A stretch of DNA of 64,000 nucleotides from Vigna angularis (GCF_016808095.1 NC_068972.1:33945029-34009028); one strand, 5' to 3'; shown: positions 36,401 through 50,300, counted from the stretch's first letter. Made by a program: numbers and translations. Notes: a model not told the origin generated them from the sequence alone.

Positions 36401-39400
36401 TTGTATTTAAAATGCAGGTGCCCCCAACTTTGAGATTTGTAATGGATGGAGAAATGCCTGATTATTTGCTTTCAAAGGATTTAATTCTGCAAGTAAGTGC
36501 CTTGGTCCTGTACTTTGGTTTGGACATGCCATAGTACTAGGTGACTGTGACTGTTAGCTTATTTTCATTTGGAAAATATAAAATTTACATCCTTACAGTG
36601 GTTAATGGTTTACCTTACAGATTATTGGTGAAATAGGTGTGGCTGGTGCAACATATAAAGCTATGGAGTTTGTTGGCACAACTGTTGAAAGTTTAACTGT
36701 AAGCATGTAGAGCAAGATGTCATGTTATGATTTAACACTAAGAGTTCGTTTACTTGTATTTCCATTTTTTCGTTTTCTCTTTTTAATTGCAAAACTGTTA
36801 TATTGTTCCCAGTTTGTTTCCTGTTTTGAAAGATTTCTTCAGATAACCGAAAAAAAAAAGTCGTTTTCAATGTCTCTTTTACAAGTATTTGAAAACAGAA
36901 AGACAATTGAAAACAGTTGGTGGCTTTGTAATTAAAAAGTTATAACAGGAACCAGAAACACAAGTAAATGAGCCTTATGTATTTCTTCAATCTGTGAACC
37001 CTTTTTCTTTTGATTGTAATTGTTATTTTGGTAACCTGTTCCTCCTGGATAGATGGAAGAACGGATGACATTGTGCAACATGGTTGTCGAAGCTGGTGGA
37101 AAGAATGGTGTTGTTCCTGCTGATAGTACTACATTTAAATATCTTGAGGTTTGTCCCACTGAGATTCTCTGAAATTGATATTGTGCCTCTGAAAAGATTT
37201 TAGTACCGTTTGGTTGATGTTAAATGTCTTAATATATTGATTGTATCCTAAAATATTTCTTAGATAATCACTTTGCTGTGGTTTCCATATTTCTTTAAAT
37301 TTCCTAATCTTTTTCATAATTTGATTAGAATTGGGAGCCTAGGATAATATGCCCAAGTTTAATAGTGGTTGGTGCTGTGTATTGCCTCATCATTAACTAT
37401 ATCAATTCAATGTCTTATTATGTGGAGTCTCCTTTATGTATATTCTTTCTTATCTAAACCTGTTATCTTAAGCTTGACATCATCCTCCATAACTTCTATT
37501 GTTAGCATTCAACTGTCGAGTTTTTTCAAAATTTGGAATTTCGTTTGTCAAATTAAATAGATAATTTATATAAGAATGTTAAGATCTAATTTCACTGTAA
37601 AGAGAGGGATCGAGTTCCACATTGGATGTATGGGATGTATGGGGTTTGTAAAACCTTGGGCTCTTCAAAGTTGACCTTTGTTGTGCCATTGGTCTTTGTT
37701 GGGTGTTTGATTTTCCAGCTGAGTTTAGTGTGTTACTCATCTTCCCATTCCCACTGGTAATCATACCTGCATGAAATGACTTCTGTTTCCGTTAATGATC
37801 ATTCTAATGGTAACTTATGTTGGCTATGACTTACGGTGCCCTTGCAAGATTTAATTTCCAAGATTACTAGATCTCTGTTTTCTTGTTTTCTTCTTGATGT
37901 TTGAAGTTTCCAAATACTTATCTTGGTGAAGTTTTAGTTCATGCCATATTTATAGCTTGCTGAGAAATTTAAATCAAGCTAATGATCATTGCATCTGTAT
38001 TGTTGAGTTATCTTTCCAGCAGTGGTCAGCTTTAGCATCTGCAAGTTGCCCTTTTAGCTATGATTTATGGGTGCACTTCACACTTCGTATTTATGCTATT
38101 TCCTTTTGTGGAGGTTTTTTTTTTGTTACAAGGTTAAAAGCTTAGTAAGGTTTGCCTTGAGAGGGTGTTAGAAGATCTGGTAAACATCACAATATCATGA
38201 TGTACCTCAGAATCATTGAGAGGAATGTACAGTAATTTGTCTATCGTGGATAATCTTGATTGGCATTTGATAGTGAAAGTATTATCTTTTTTTCTTTTTT
38301 TATTGGTTTGGTTTCCAATTATTAATCTTGCCTTCTGAATTATACATCTCATTCAGTTTGGCTGTATTGATGAAATGGGTGGCTATATTTAGTGTCCATT
38401 TAATCTTGCATTCTCTTTGATACTGTCTTTTATAGTATTAGTTTTAATATTGTTTGCATTTCTTTTTGCAGGGCAAGACATCTCTGTCATATGAGCCTGT
38501 TTATAGCGACCAGAAAGCAAGGTAGTTCTAGTTTTCTAAATTCTTGATTTTCCTGGTTTTATTCAGTGTCGGGAAAGCTCAATGCTTTTGTATAACTTTG
38601 TATTTAATAAGATACTTTCTATCTGTTGAAAGTTTTGATGGACACTATATAAAATCCATAGTCAGTATAAATAGACACTGAGAATGAGTATCAAATATTA
38701 TGCATTTACTTTAGATTTCTTTCATGAGTTATTAGAATAATGTAGATTGACTTGTTGTGATGGGAACTTGGGTATTATGGGGTGCTTAAGTCCCCCATTG
38801 TGTAATATGGATGCTTGGTAGAGCGTAAGTGTTTGGTTTTGCTCCTTTAATAGCTAACTTTTGAGGGTGGGTTCTCCTAGTGATTGGATACTTATCAATT
38901 TGATGTTAGTTATTTGAGAAACTGAATATCATGTAATTATGATACTAAAGCAATATTTCTATATAAACCAGACTTGGTGTGTAGTTGAGACACATGGTTT
39001 TCCAGCCAGTTTGTGTCTCTTCTTTCACGCTTTCTCAACATGGTAAGGAAAATCTTATTGTGTTGTTTCATATCGACTTTTCAATATGGGTATAGTATAG
39101 TTACAGATTTTCATACTCTTATCCTGTCATTGGAGTATGAGTAAAGGAATTGATATTTACTTTGTGGGAAGAACAACTTTGGATTTCATATTGACTTTGG
39201 GGATTTTACGAAGAAAATGTTTCATCTTATGAGGAGGATGATATGGTACTCATGAAGAAAGTATAAGACTAACTATTTGCTATCCTTATGTTTCGGTGTG
39301 TTATGATTATGATAGCTGCTTCTTGGCAATGTTATATTGAAATTGGCATGCTATATAGATCTAGTTATGATCACCCCCTTGGATTCTCAAGATACATATG

Positions 39401-42305
39401 GGTTTAATTTATCAAACCAAGCTTTGATGCATGAATTTTGCTTGTTAACACTCTTAGAACTACTTATATACTATAATATGATTATATCCCTAATTGATTT
39501 GGGATCTACAACACAGTCTCTTACGATAGGGAATGAGAGTTTAGATATTTGTTGGTGGTTCGATAATTGGTCTAAAAGTGGGTGACGCAATAAGTTTAAT
39601 AAACCTGGTCATAATGCATTTTTATACCATTTTAGAAAGTGAACTTATTAAACCTTACAAAACCGGATTGTAGGTGAGGTTTGCCTACTTATAACATGAT
39701 TATATCTCTAGTCTATGTGTGATCTCTAACAAATAATTTTTTAACCTGCATCCCTTATGAATTAAACTTGGGGAAGGAAAAAAAATGTCTATAATCTTTG
39801 TACTGGAGAAAAACTTGATTTAGCTGCAGAAATAGTATTCAATGGTAGTCAGGTTTATCTATTAGTAACACCCTTTTTTTGTTGTTCTCTAGATTTCTCT
39901 CAGAGTATAGATTTGATGTCTCAAAATTGGAGCCAGTGGTGGCCAAGGTTAGTCTTTGTTTGCATTTCCAGTGAGGTTTTTTGTATTGTATTTATTTTCT
40001 ATGCATTTGTGTTGTTATTATATGATGCTGCCATTAGGTTCCCTTGCTAATATTATGCTTATAAATGTTGCAGCCTCATTCTCCTGATAACCGTGCTCTG
40101 GCAAGAGAGTGCAAGGACGTGAAGATTAACAGAGTATATATAGGATCTTGTACAGGTGGGAAAACAGAGGATTTCATGGCTGCAGCAAAAGTTTTTCTGG
40201 CATCAGTAAGCATCATATTTTCCTATTGTATATCTATAATCTATGATAAGATATTACTGGAAGCTTTTCTAGCTGAGTCCTAGACTTTTTTACTATTATT
40301 TTCATTTGTTAGTATGGCATAACCAATTTGTATCCTAAAATGTATGGGACTGGTCATCGTGTTTTCTTGTATGGTATTTTATCTTGCATTGCTTATAGAA
40401 TTTACCAGCCTTTTTGTGACCTTTGTGCCTATGTCTCTCCCATGAATTATTTAAATTTGACCAGAAAATAGAGGTAACTTAATATTATTTTATAGCGATA
40501 ATTTAGAATGGGATTATGTGCTTGCTTATTCAATAGAATGTGTTACATGTGTTATGCAAAATATCCATATAATAGGATTTTGATAGACTTGGTGGAGACT
40601 ATTTCTTACGCTACAGTTGTTAATTGCATGTAACTTTCTAGTCACTAGTACCCATGAGGACTATCATTTTGATATGTAAACATATTATTTCCCAAGTCCA
40701 TTAACTATTAATATTTCCAACATGAATCCTAGAACTACTTCCCCTAACTTAGAAAATGTCTGAATCTGCAGGGTAAAAAGGTCAAAGTTCCCACGTTTCT
40801 TGTGCCTGCTACCCAAAAGGTCTGAAAAGAAGCTCATGTTTGTATATTTTCATCAGTTGATGTACAGTTATTAATAAAGTTCTATTGGGAAATAATGCTA
40901 GATGACTATTTTCCAACTGGTATCTATTAATGAAATTTCAGGTTTGGATGGACGTATACAGCATCCCAGTTCCTGGATCTGGTGGTAAGACTTGCTCACA
41001 GATATTTGAAGAAGCTGGGTGTGACACTCCAGCTAGTCCTAGTTGTGGTGCTTGTTTGGGTGGCCCAAAAGATACTTATGCACGCATGAATGAACCTCAG
41101 GCAAGTTCCCTACTTCTTCCCCACATCTTGCAATTGACAAGTGTAGTTCAAATTCTCCCTATGTTACATTTATCCTTATTACATTGATGGAATTGAAAAT
41201 CTTGGCACTGACCTGTCTTGGCACTGAATCGGGTGAATCATCATGTGAATTGTGCAATACTAACTACAATGTTACAAATAATTTGTAATTTTTATTTTAC
41301 AATCGATTGATAGTTGACATTTAGCTTAAAATCTGTAATTTGTAAAACAAAACCAAATTCCTTAAGGCTTTGTTCACTTAAATGGATTTGGAAGAGAGTA
41401 ATTGAGTGGATTTGAGAGGATTTGAAGATAAATTCTTTTGTTGTTTATTTGAGTGAATTTGGAAGTAAGTGAGAGTCGATTTGGAAGTAAATTTTTTTAA
41501 TCTGTCACATCAATCAAATCCTACACTAATTCTCACAAATGTTGCTTCCAAATTCACTCTCATTTATCTCCAAATTCACTCAATTAAACAACCAAAAAAT
41601 TTATCTTTAAATCCTTTCAAATCCAGTCAATCATTTTCCCCCAAATTCATTCAAGTGAACAAAGGGTAAAAGTAGAAACTTGTTTCTGGCTTGAAAATAA
41701 TGAAGAAAGTTGGGTGAGAATATAAAGTTAGGGCTATCTGACACAACTTTTAAAAGATTTCATTTCATTAAGATTAGAAGTCTCTCTAATCAGCTTCGGT
41801 AGAATATCTATTTTGGTCTTTCTTGGTTACAAAAGGGTACTTAAAAAAAAAAAAAAACTTTTCTAGAATTGTATTTGACTATCAGAGAAGCCTGAAATGG
41901 TTAGGCTGAAATATACTTTAATTTTTATGGTGGCTATCTAGTACATGCAATGCAATCATATTATATATCTTGAAGTTCTATAGATTTTTGTAGATCATAA
42001 AGCTGTATGCTTCTGAATATTTAAGCAAGTGATACTGTTATGTTATGCCAAGGGATTAAATGGTTTCTCCTTTGTCGTATGATTGCATTTATATGCTTTC
42101 TACCCAAGTGATGATATTGAGAATCTGAATAATTTACCCCATTGCTTACATTCTGGTTGTGCAGGTTTGTGTTTCAACTACAAATAGGAACTTCCCGGGC
42201 CGAATGGGACACAAGGAAGGTCAAATATATTTGGCTTCGCCATATACAGCTGCTGCATCTGCATTGACTGGTTATGTTACTGATCCTAGAGAGTTTTTGC
42301 AGTAG
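33452..42305 (+). CDS. IIL1: 3-isopropylmalate dehydratase large subunit, plastid (15 exons, 500 aa)
   Basis: The enzyme isomerises 2- to 3-isopropylmalate in plastid leucine synthesis, pairing with a small subunit not in this window. Exons: 33452-33502, 33675-33782, 33869-34039, 34665-34817, 34926-34994, 35096-35212, 36418-36492, 36621-36698, 37053-37148, 38472-38521, 39893-39947, 40074-40205, 40772-40819, 40942-41100, 42165-42305. All junctions keep frame. Residues 1 to about 50 are Ser/Arg/Lys-rich, as in a plastid transit peptide. Aconitase-family motifs: [33 protein letters not shown] and [10 protein letters not shown]; Cys367, Cys435 and Cys438 fit the 4Fe-4S ligands. It ends DPREFLQ. 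Length matches plant homologues (about 509 aa). Exon 2 could start 30 bases later in frame. Intron 14 has a GC donor. Introns 6 and 14 contain MITEs. It looks intact. Confidence 0.95.
35652..36321. mobile_element. MITE-like insertion in IPMI intron 6
   Basis: Ends are inverted copies around GTGTTTGG (35654) and CCAAACAC (36312), with further imperfect inversion inside (CTGATAAGCT ... AGCTTATCAG). AT-rich, no coding potential. The GTGTTTGG terminus is common in plant hAT-type MITEs. Target duplication was not resolved. Confidence 0.5.
41368..41664. mobile_element. MITE with ~100-bp inverted repeats in IPMI intron 14
   Basis: The left arm CTTTGTTCACTTAAATGG and the right arm, inverted, CTTTGTTCACTTGAATGA continue to match for about 100 bases with modest divergence (GGATTTGA.AGGATTT, TTGTTTA.TTGAGTGAATTTGG). 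Total about 297 bp, so the transcript could fold into a hairpin. It sits 3' of the GC donor of this intron. Family and target duplication unresolved. Confidence 0.75.
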
Positions 42306-43594
42306 GAAGTTGTTACACCTCATTCTATTATACACTTTGGTTAGTTATGTATTCTCTAGCCACGAGGTAATACCAGCAGGATCACAAATACATTAGTATT
42401 TTTTGCCTGAAGAAATTTTATGTAACTTCTATGAAATTGGCACTGTGGTAGATGTCAAAGAAGATTGACTCATCTTGTGCTTGTTGAGTATAGCATGATC
42501 ATTGTTGCAGCTACTAGAATGACTGATTTCATATGGATTTTCTTGTCAATCCAGCTTTTAGTAACTCCTTTCTGTTTGTTCCAAGTTTATCTTGATAGTT
42601 ACTCATATATGTGGGTAGATAAACTCAGATTAACATACAAGTTCAAATTTGAAATTTACTGAATTAAGAGTTTGTTCTTGAAAGTAGAAGCTCCTTCGTT
42701 ACTTTTTGTAAAAGTTTTATCTTTGGATTGTTCACTTGACAAAATAAGATATTGTATGATTAAGAACGATTCTTATCATGGTTATCAAACTCTCGAGTTC
42801 TCAGACATGGCTTCCGAATTAATTCAGAACTAAACTCGTTTTCTGCGTAAACTCGATAGAATCAACTGTGAAATCGGTAGGATCGTGTAAAATCGCGAGT
42901 TTGGAGCGATTCTGCGAGCTTGAAAATTATAGTTATATTTTTAATGAAATGCATCAAAATTAATGACAATAATTCATGTATTTATGTTTTACAATATTTA
43001 TTTTTATGAACAATATAACTATAAATTTTATTTATTTAAAGTTATATAATTTTGTAGACTTATTTGAATTAAGATATTATTTATATAATTTTTTTTCATC
43101 TGAAATAAACTCTTACGAGTTGAGTTTACGAATCGAGTTTTCAACTCTCATAAATTTATGTAAATTCTCAAATTTGATAAACATTTATTCTTATGGTATT
43201 TTTTTTTTCAGTTAGAATTTCATATCAGTAATATGAGAAGAAAGAAATTAAGTGAAACTTTTAATTTGATTGGAGAACAATAATAACTTATACTAAGTTT
43301 TGTTCTACTTCATACGATTTAATAAATCACCTTTCTTTTTCTTCAGAAAATATTCACCGCCCTCAAAATCCAAAAGTAAACACCATCATCAAAATCTAAA
43401 AATGCATTCTACAACATCAGTAAACAAAGATCATATGATTTGCAACGTGAAATTCATTAGAAACACAATGGAGTACAAAAGAATCAGGTTAAAATAAACA
43501 TAAAAAGTACAATGAATTACGAAGATTGAGTTTACTGAATTCTCACATAATTTTCTTATCTCCATGTTCGACCAGTCATGCAAGCATGCACCCC
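42306..43594. other. Intergenic region between convergent genes
   Basis: Holds the 3' untranslated region of the IPMI gene (plus strand) and of the C2 gene (minus strand), which converge. At 42780-43150 a CTCGAGTT / AACTCG-rich block with inverted parts looks like an old MITE, but its ends are unclear. No gene seen. Confidence 0.45.
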
Positions 43595-44944
43595 TCAATA
43601 CGCCTCCTCTTCTGATAGAAAGCTTTCATTGTCCACTGCTTGAACCCGCCGCCGGCGATGCTTCTTGCCGCCGCCGCCACCACCGCAAACAATGGAGCAC
43701 TCAACTCCACATATTACACTGAAGCAAGAGAACAACCCATTTGACCCATCTGCATGCCTTCGTGAATGTTTCCCTTTTCTGCTTGCCCCCGTGACATTGG
43801 ACTCCGTCTGCCACCTCTCCCCCTTAGGTTGCGGGCCCTCCGCGCCGTCATCGAAGCTCCACCCTCCCTCCGTAGAATTCTCCCCCTCCTCCATTGGTAG
43901 TCTCGCCACCACCTCCGCCACCTCCGAAGCTGACGGACCTAATTCGGAGTCCGTCATAAAAGGACGACAACCCAAGTTGGAGCGGTACGGGGTTCCATAT
44001 TCCATTGTCGTGTCTGCAATCGCAAAGGCATGCAATGGAGTGGCTCTCACACTACCTACGTAATTGTTGTTGTTATTATAAGACTTGGCTGGAAAGGTAG
44101 AGTTTTGAAACTGGCGCTTGGGCGTGGACTTTACTGGGTAATCAACATTTACCCTTGCATTGAAGTTGTTTGGTGAATCATGGCCTCTCGCTTTAGTCTT
44201 CTTTCTACCCAATTTGCCATCTTTTGGGGTTCCCTTCATGAATGTGGCACTTAATATGGAGCTAGCTTTCTTTTTACTCTTCTTGGAGCTTATTTCTGAA
44301 GCGAGAACTTGAGAACTTGCCCTCTCCCTTTTGGTCTTGGCTTGAGGGTCGGGAACTACCACTTCTGAGCCAAGCATTGAGCTGGAATCACTTTTTGAGC
44401 GTCGAAGCTCTGGCTTGGCTTGACGTTTTGGTTGATCATGATCATCTTGACTGTATCCAACTATTGGGGAGTTTTGCATGTAAAGAGGCATGCTGCGCAT
44501 GGAACTGTCAATTCTAGCAGCACCAATGTTCAAAATTCCTTTGGGGCGACCTGAAGGTCTTTGAACTTGAAGCCCCATGAATCTCATTCCTGTGGGTGTG
44601 TAAGTGTTTCTCTGGGGTTGAGGTTGTGAAGGTGGTGGAAAAATGTCACTGGAGAGAACATGAGCAGTGCCCACATGAATGTCTCGAAACCAATGAAGAG
44701 CGTAAATGTCAATAGTTATCACAGACTTTTCATCATACAGAAAGTCTTCATCAATTCGAAAGACAAACTTGTCATTCCAAGTTGGGTTGGTTCCGCCGTG
44801 AGAATCAACTCGAGTGGAAAGTTTGCGATCTGGGTCAATCCATGCCACTGCATAGGTCCTCATTGAACGACCTGCAGGAGCCAAGTCTTGTGCAGATATG
44901 ACATTGAGTTCTAGGAGTTGGAAACATGCTAAAATGTTGGACAT
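43595..44944 (-). CDS. C2-domain (CaLB-type) protein, single exon, 449 aa
   Basis: An intronless minus-strand gene. From MSNILACFQLLELNVISAQ the first 110 or so residues form a C2 domain: LELNVISAQDLAP, TYAVAWIDPDRKLSTRVD, GGTNPTWNDKFVFRID and IDIYALHWFRDIHVGTAHV. C2 domains bind phospholipid, often with Ca2+; few of the usual Asp ligands are obvious, so Ca2+ dependence is open. The rest is long and disordered with basic Ser/Lys patches (SSKKSKKKASS, GRKKTKARG). The C-terminus has CFSVICGVECSIVCGGGGGG, KKHRRRR and ends SFLSEEEAY; the Cys cluster could be lipid-modified (inference). An upstream in-frame ATG at 44971 would add nine residues; I prefer 44944 because relatives start close to the domain. 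It resembles uncharacterised plant C2 proteins of the At2g33320 type. Confidence 0.85.
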   Translation of the reverse strand: MSNILACFQLLELNVISAQDLAPAGRSMRTYAVAWIDPDRKLSTRVDSHGGTNPTWNDKFVFRIDEDFLYDEKSVITIDIYALHWFRDIHVGTAHVLSSDIFPPPSQPQPQRNTYTPTGMRFMGLQVQRPSGRPKGILNIGAARIDSSMRSMPLYMQNSPIVGYSQDDHDQPKRQAKPELRRSKSDSSSMLGSEVVVPDPQAKTKRERASSQVLASEISSKKSKKKASSILSATFMKGTPKDGKLGRKKTKARGHDSPNNFNARVNVDYPVKSTPKRQFQNSTFPAKSYNNNNNYVGSVRATPLHAFAIADTTMEYGTPYRSNLGCRPFMTDSELGPSASEVAEVVARLPMEEGENSTEGGWSFDDGAEGPQPKGERWQTESNVTGASRKGKHSRRHADGSNGLFSCFSVICGVECSIVCGGGGGGKKHRRRRVQAVDNESFLSEEEAY

Positions 44945-47312
44945 GATAGCACTGTTAGCAAGGACAATCAAATCGCATCAACAAGATCAATGGGAAAATT
45001 GAAATGAAAGTGTTTGTGGTTGAGTTTATCAGAAGCGTTCTATGGCTTCAATGCTTTGGATAGAAAGAAGATGGTGAGTGAGTTTCGTGAAGGTGCATGG
45101 GAAAGAAATAAGCGATTTTGTGAATAAGGGAGAACAATTTTGTTGTACTAACCATAGCAAATCACAGTGGTGCTCGAAAGTTTTACAACCTTAATTTGTT
45201 CCCTTTTTTAGGAATCATGATCTGGAAATGTTTGTTCTTATGATTTCGGTCTATATCAGGATTAGTTTGTTAGTAAAAGGTATGTTGTAGGACTTGAAAT
45301 TGTGTCATTACAAATCATGCTTACGTGTTTAAAAATGTCACAACTTTCTACGACTTAGTTTGTGTTTAACTGTGCTATTTGTGACATATATAGTAAACGT
45401 ATGTATGTATGAAACTTATTGTGGTAATATTGTATATTAATGCTAATTTTGAAACTAGTTTCTATATAAAGCTTTAGACAATGAAAAACAAATCTAATAC
45501 TAACAATTTATCGTACTCTTTTTAAATATTTATATTATATCTAAACAGTTTAAATAATCTCCATAATTCAACATCAAGCAATTCGTGCATTAATTTATTA
45601 TAATAATAAAAATAATAAGTTACTCGTATTTTTATAATTTTATTTCAAATTAAAGTATTAATTCAATAAAAAAAGACATAAATTTAGTTTTTAAATATTA
45701 ATGTCGATCATATAGTACCTTATTAGAATAAGTTAAATCGGTTTCACACAAATAATTATTAAAAAAAATAAAATATAAATAATTTTTAATAAATAAATAT
45801 TTATGGTAATGTCAATTTAATAAATACTAACTAAAATAAATATTAAAAACAAAAAACTCAATTTTGACTTTAACTAAATAAATATTAAAAATTATTAAGT
45901 TAGTGGAAATTAAACAAACACTAATTTAAATAGATATTAAAAATAAATAAATTAACCGGTATTAGCATATATTACAAGCAAGTAAGTTAACGTCGGCAGT
46001 CGATGACAAAAATAAATATTAAGATTAGTATTCATTTAACCTATGTTAAGTTTATATATTTTTAATACTTATATTTGTTTAAGTTAGAATCAGTATGAGA
46101 ACAAAAATAAATCATAAATTACATTTAATTTAATAGTCTAAATTTAAAGACGACAAACTTCCTAACTCGAAATTTACTTTTTCCAAAGCTATATGAAACA
46201 CCAACTATATATAAGATCCAAAAATTTGGCTTTAAAAATTGTATTTTGGATTATATTATGTCCTTTATAAACACTTAGTTGTCACTAGCAGTCTGAATAA
46301 AGACAGAAGAAGATAGTGAATTAACTAAAAACAAAGGGGTGATAATGAAGGGTCATGCATTGAGCTAAGCATTGAGAGGAAGGAGAAAGGAACAATTACC
46401 AGGATTCGCAGATGGTTCCCTCCGTTACCAGGTATTCTCAGAATCAAAGGATGGAGATTCCCAAATGTGCATACCTATGACACTATCACAACAACCATTG
46501 TCAGGGTTACAAACTTTACCTTTACCCCTTTCTGTTCATGTTCCTTCACACTAGGGATTATTTATTCAAAAACCTACTCTACCCCCTTTTTGTTCCTAGG
46601 ATTATGCAAGCAATTTTGAAAATATAATTTTATAACTATGAATTATTTTTGGACTATACAATCTAACAATACATTCTACATTATATAATTGAAAATGTTG
46701 GACAATATTCAAAATAAAAAGTTGTACATTATGCAATTCATAATACAATACCCAAAATTTTAACTTTCAGAAATGTATTCTGAACCTTTCGGATCAATCA
46801 ATCTAGAATCTTTCCAATGACTCGCATGAAAGAGTACTTTTTACATTGCCCAGGTAAATCCTAAACCCTGTAAAGGTGCAGGAAGAATCCATGAAAATGC
46901 AGAAAGGAAAACCCTGGACAATAATATGGCAGAATAGAGTGTAAGTCTAAAGGCCAGTTGCTAAAAGCCCTATATATAAATAAGAAAAATTGATCCACCA
47001 ATCTTGTTAAAACGATTACATATCAAAGAACTGTTAACAAAACTAATTTCAAATTTCAATTAGGAATAAATAAATGTCAAATGTTTTAAACACATTTCCA
47101 GCTAAACATCGAATTCATGGAGAAATAAATGAAACACGAAGCCCCTTGAACAAAATTTATCAATAAAAAACGAAATTATCCCATCCATATTCCCTTAACA
47201 CTTAATTTAAGACATGAAGAATATCAAATTTGGTCTAATCTACTGAAGTTGACTATTTAGTTGAAATATGTGGACCCAAAATTGGACTCTCTAGCAGAAG
47301 TTATCTGTTGAC
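44945..47312. other. AT-rich intergenic DNA
   Basis: The right flank of the C2 gene (44945-45150) should hold its 5' untranslated region and promoter. 45400-46200 is extremely AT-rich with recurrent AAATAAATATTAA phrases. 46330-46560 is more GC-balanced and holds a short open frame (46372-46554) that I cannot link to any family. No gene is supported. Confidence 0.5.
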
Positions 47313-50300
47313 TCAGGACTCAGCAAGGTTCTGCCCATTTCTTGGTACGTGATGATGCCCTGAATTTCCCCTCTCTTGGCGAGGATTCGGTCGATAGAAA
47401 CCATTTCCTTTCGATTTGCTGTACTCCCTATCACCACCATCTTGACCATTTCCTCTGCCAAAGCTCCTTGAATTGAAACGCCCTCTTGGTGCATCTGACT
47501 GATAACTACCTCTGCCTCTGCCCCGTCCTGACGATAGATAATGCATTGAAAGAGAGTATGACGTAACATAAGAAGAAAAAAAAAGTAGCTTTAAAATATT
47601 GAATTATGGGGAAAAAACATGGAGGGTGCAATGAACCTCTCTGGAACTATATTGGTACATAAAATATTGCTAGTAAAAAATTGTGTAGATCATTGTGATA
47701 ATTTATGAACCACAGTGAAGCAAGAGGTTGGCCGAAACAAAATTTAACATATCTTTCTCAATGTCAAACAGTCACCAAACATTGAGTCGACATATTAGGA
47801 CTATAAGAAATCACAGGAACCCAATGTCATTGAGATAAAATTTTGGCATATCATTGCTAAATTTGCCTTTGTTAAAAAGGCAAGTCACATGAGAATATTT
47901 TACCAGTACCATCAACTCATCTCCATTAGCAAAAGTGGAAACAGATTCATCATTTTACCATATCTACATGTTATAACCAATATGTTGGGGACATTCATGA
48001 TGACGAACTTGGAAGAAAAAAAAAACAGAAGAAAAATTAAAAAATTAAGAAAATCATACTTCCTCCTCGAGAAGGGATGTTACTGTTTGGTCTCCTTTCT
48101 TCAATGTATACTTGTCTTCCTGCTATCTGAACAGATCCTGTCTGCAAATATAAACAATCATGATTTTAGATTCTGACACAAAGTAGCATGTTCAGTATTA
48201 ATTTTGGGTTAAGGTGCACATTACCCATGACAATTCATGAATAATGCACATCCCAAACTTAATATTTAAAAGCAAATCCAAACCTTGACTGCATTATGAA
48301 CGCCTGTCATATCTTCGAATTCAACAAATGCATAACAAACACCAACATCCTGAATACATGTGAAAAGTTTAGACTCAAAACCATAATTAGTAGTTATGTG
48401 AAAACGAGGAATATAAACCTTGCGACTTCTAATAACAACACCATCAGGCCTGATTCTACCAAAATTCTTGAACTCTTCTTCAATTTCAGAAGGAGACACG
48501 GTAGGGGACAAGTTTCTCACATAAACAGACTTGATTTCATCTGAAAGCAATTCCAAGAAGACCAAGATTATTGATAGTTACCAATGAATACTTGATAATT
48601 ACTACATGAAACAGTCTTTAAACAAGCTAACTTATTAGGTTATCAAGCAATGAGCCATGAAGATGTGCTGAATACCAGTAATTAACTAATAACTGGACAG
48701 AATAATTAATTAATTCTCAACAAGTACACACAGTAACCTTCATCTTCTGTTACGGGAAGCTCCTCCACTGCATCAGTCTCAGACCTTTCAAATGCATTTG
48801 TCGAAGCAGTCGTTGGAAGTTGCTGAATACTACTCTGTGGAGCTTGATCCCATTCTGAAGGGGAGACATTCTTATGAGAGGATTGAGAAGCAACAGATGG
48901 CGTAGATTGTCCTTTAGCAACCCGTAACTTCCAACAGTCCATAACATTGTCAGTTCTAATGTCATAACAGAATTCCAAAAGAAAACATTATTTTGGAAAT
49001 TAATATAATGGTTAGCCAGTGCGTACAATGGAAGCGTAAGTGTGCTTTTGGGGCTCCCCAGCAGGTTGATCAGGAGAAGCAGGTACATGGTCTTGGACGG
49101 CAGTCACTGAAGATTGAAGTGAACCATTTGACTCTTCAACAGCAGTATCCTCCCTAATATGCTCAGAATCAGGGCCCCGCTGCAATCTTTTCTCTGAAAA
49201 TCCATAATTATCAACTACACCGTTTTCTTTTACCTCATTTGTAGCAACATAGTCCCTAGCCTGAATATCTCCTCCCAGAAGGTAGTTGGATACTGTAAAA
49301 TCCATGGTTCTAAATTACTAAAAAGTTAAAAGCATATGAATTTGAGAATCATTAATATCACATAATCACCCAAATTGTCTACTTATCAGATTTTTTCTTA
49401 AAGTAAAACCTGTTTATTTTTTCAAAGATATAAAACATTTATCATCAAAGATAATGAGGTTTGTACTGGTGTTTCACTGACAGCTGACAACTTTATAAAG
49501 TAAAACTACATTAATCAGAAAAGAAACAGTTTTATCAATCAATTTGAACGAACAAGTGTCTTTTATGTATCGTCAAAGTGATAATACTGGTTGTGGCAGT
49601 TGACAACAGATAACAGTGTAGCAAATAGAATTGGTGACAATAATAAACGGATTTGCTTGTCTAAAAGATAGTTTATGCAGTTAGGATTTCCAACTGAAAT
49701 GTTTTAGAGAAGCCACACCCTAGAGCTTCTACAAACTATCTTATTCATAAGCTAAATTTAACTTACGGATAAATTCATTTCATTTTTTCTTATTTTTTTC
49801 TCCTACAACTCTTTATGAAGGAGTTTGGCCAAGCAAACAACTACAGACCATTTTACTGATACTTTTAACATATATTCGAAACAATCTCATCATTTCATCT
49901 ATAATTCACATAAAAGATCAGGTAAGACTAGGAGGCACAACATCACAGTGATATAACTTCTAACATTTATAGCCACAATAAGTCATATTGGAAAAAACAC
50001 AAGTCTCACATTGGCTTCAAATAGAGCCTGAAAAAAAGGTACATAGGTATGGGGAAACCCTAAACCTCTCAAGCGAGTTTTTGCAGGGTTCAAGCTCAAG
50101 CTCAACATTGCTGGAAGTGAAAGGGTGTACATTGGAGAAAATTCAAATCCCACATTGGCTCAAAGAGTACACAAATGGGGACAAACTTTATCTCACAGGA
50201 TGGTTTTGTAAAGTTGAGTTAGACTCAAAGTCAAATTCTAAGCAATAAGAATTTTTCACTCTACAAAACCTGATAAACTCCTACATCTGCACTGCCAACT

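Noticed and set aside
43665..44063. 132-codon plus-strand open frame opposite the C2 gene
   Set aside because: It is the antisense of the Gly/Ser-rich C-terminal part of the C2 protein; the minus strand has the domain.
46372..46554. Short open frame between the C2 and G3BP-like genes
   Set aside because: Sixty codons, no recognisable family, no splice context and AT-rich surroundings.
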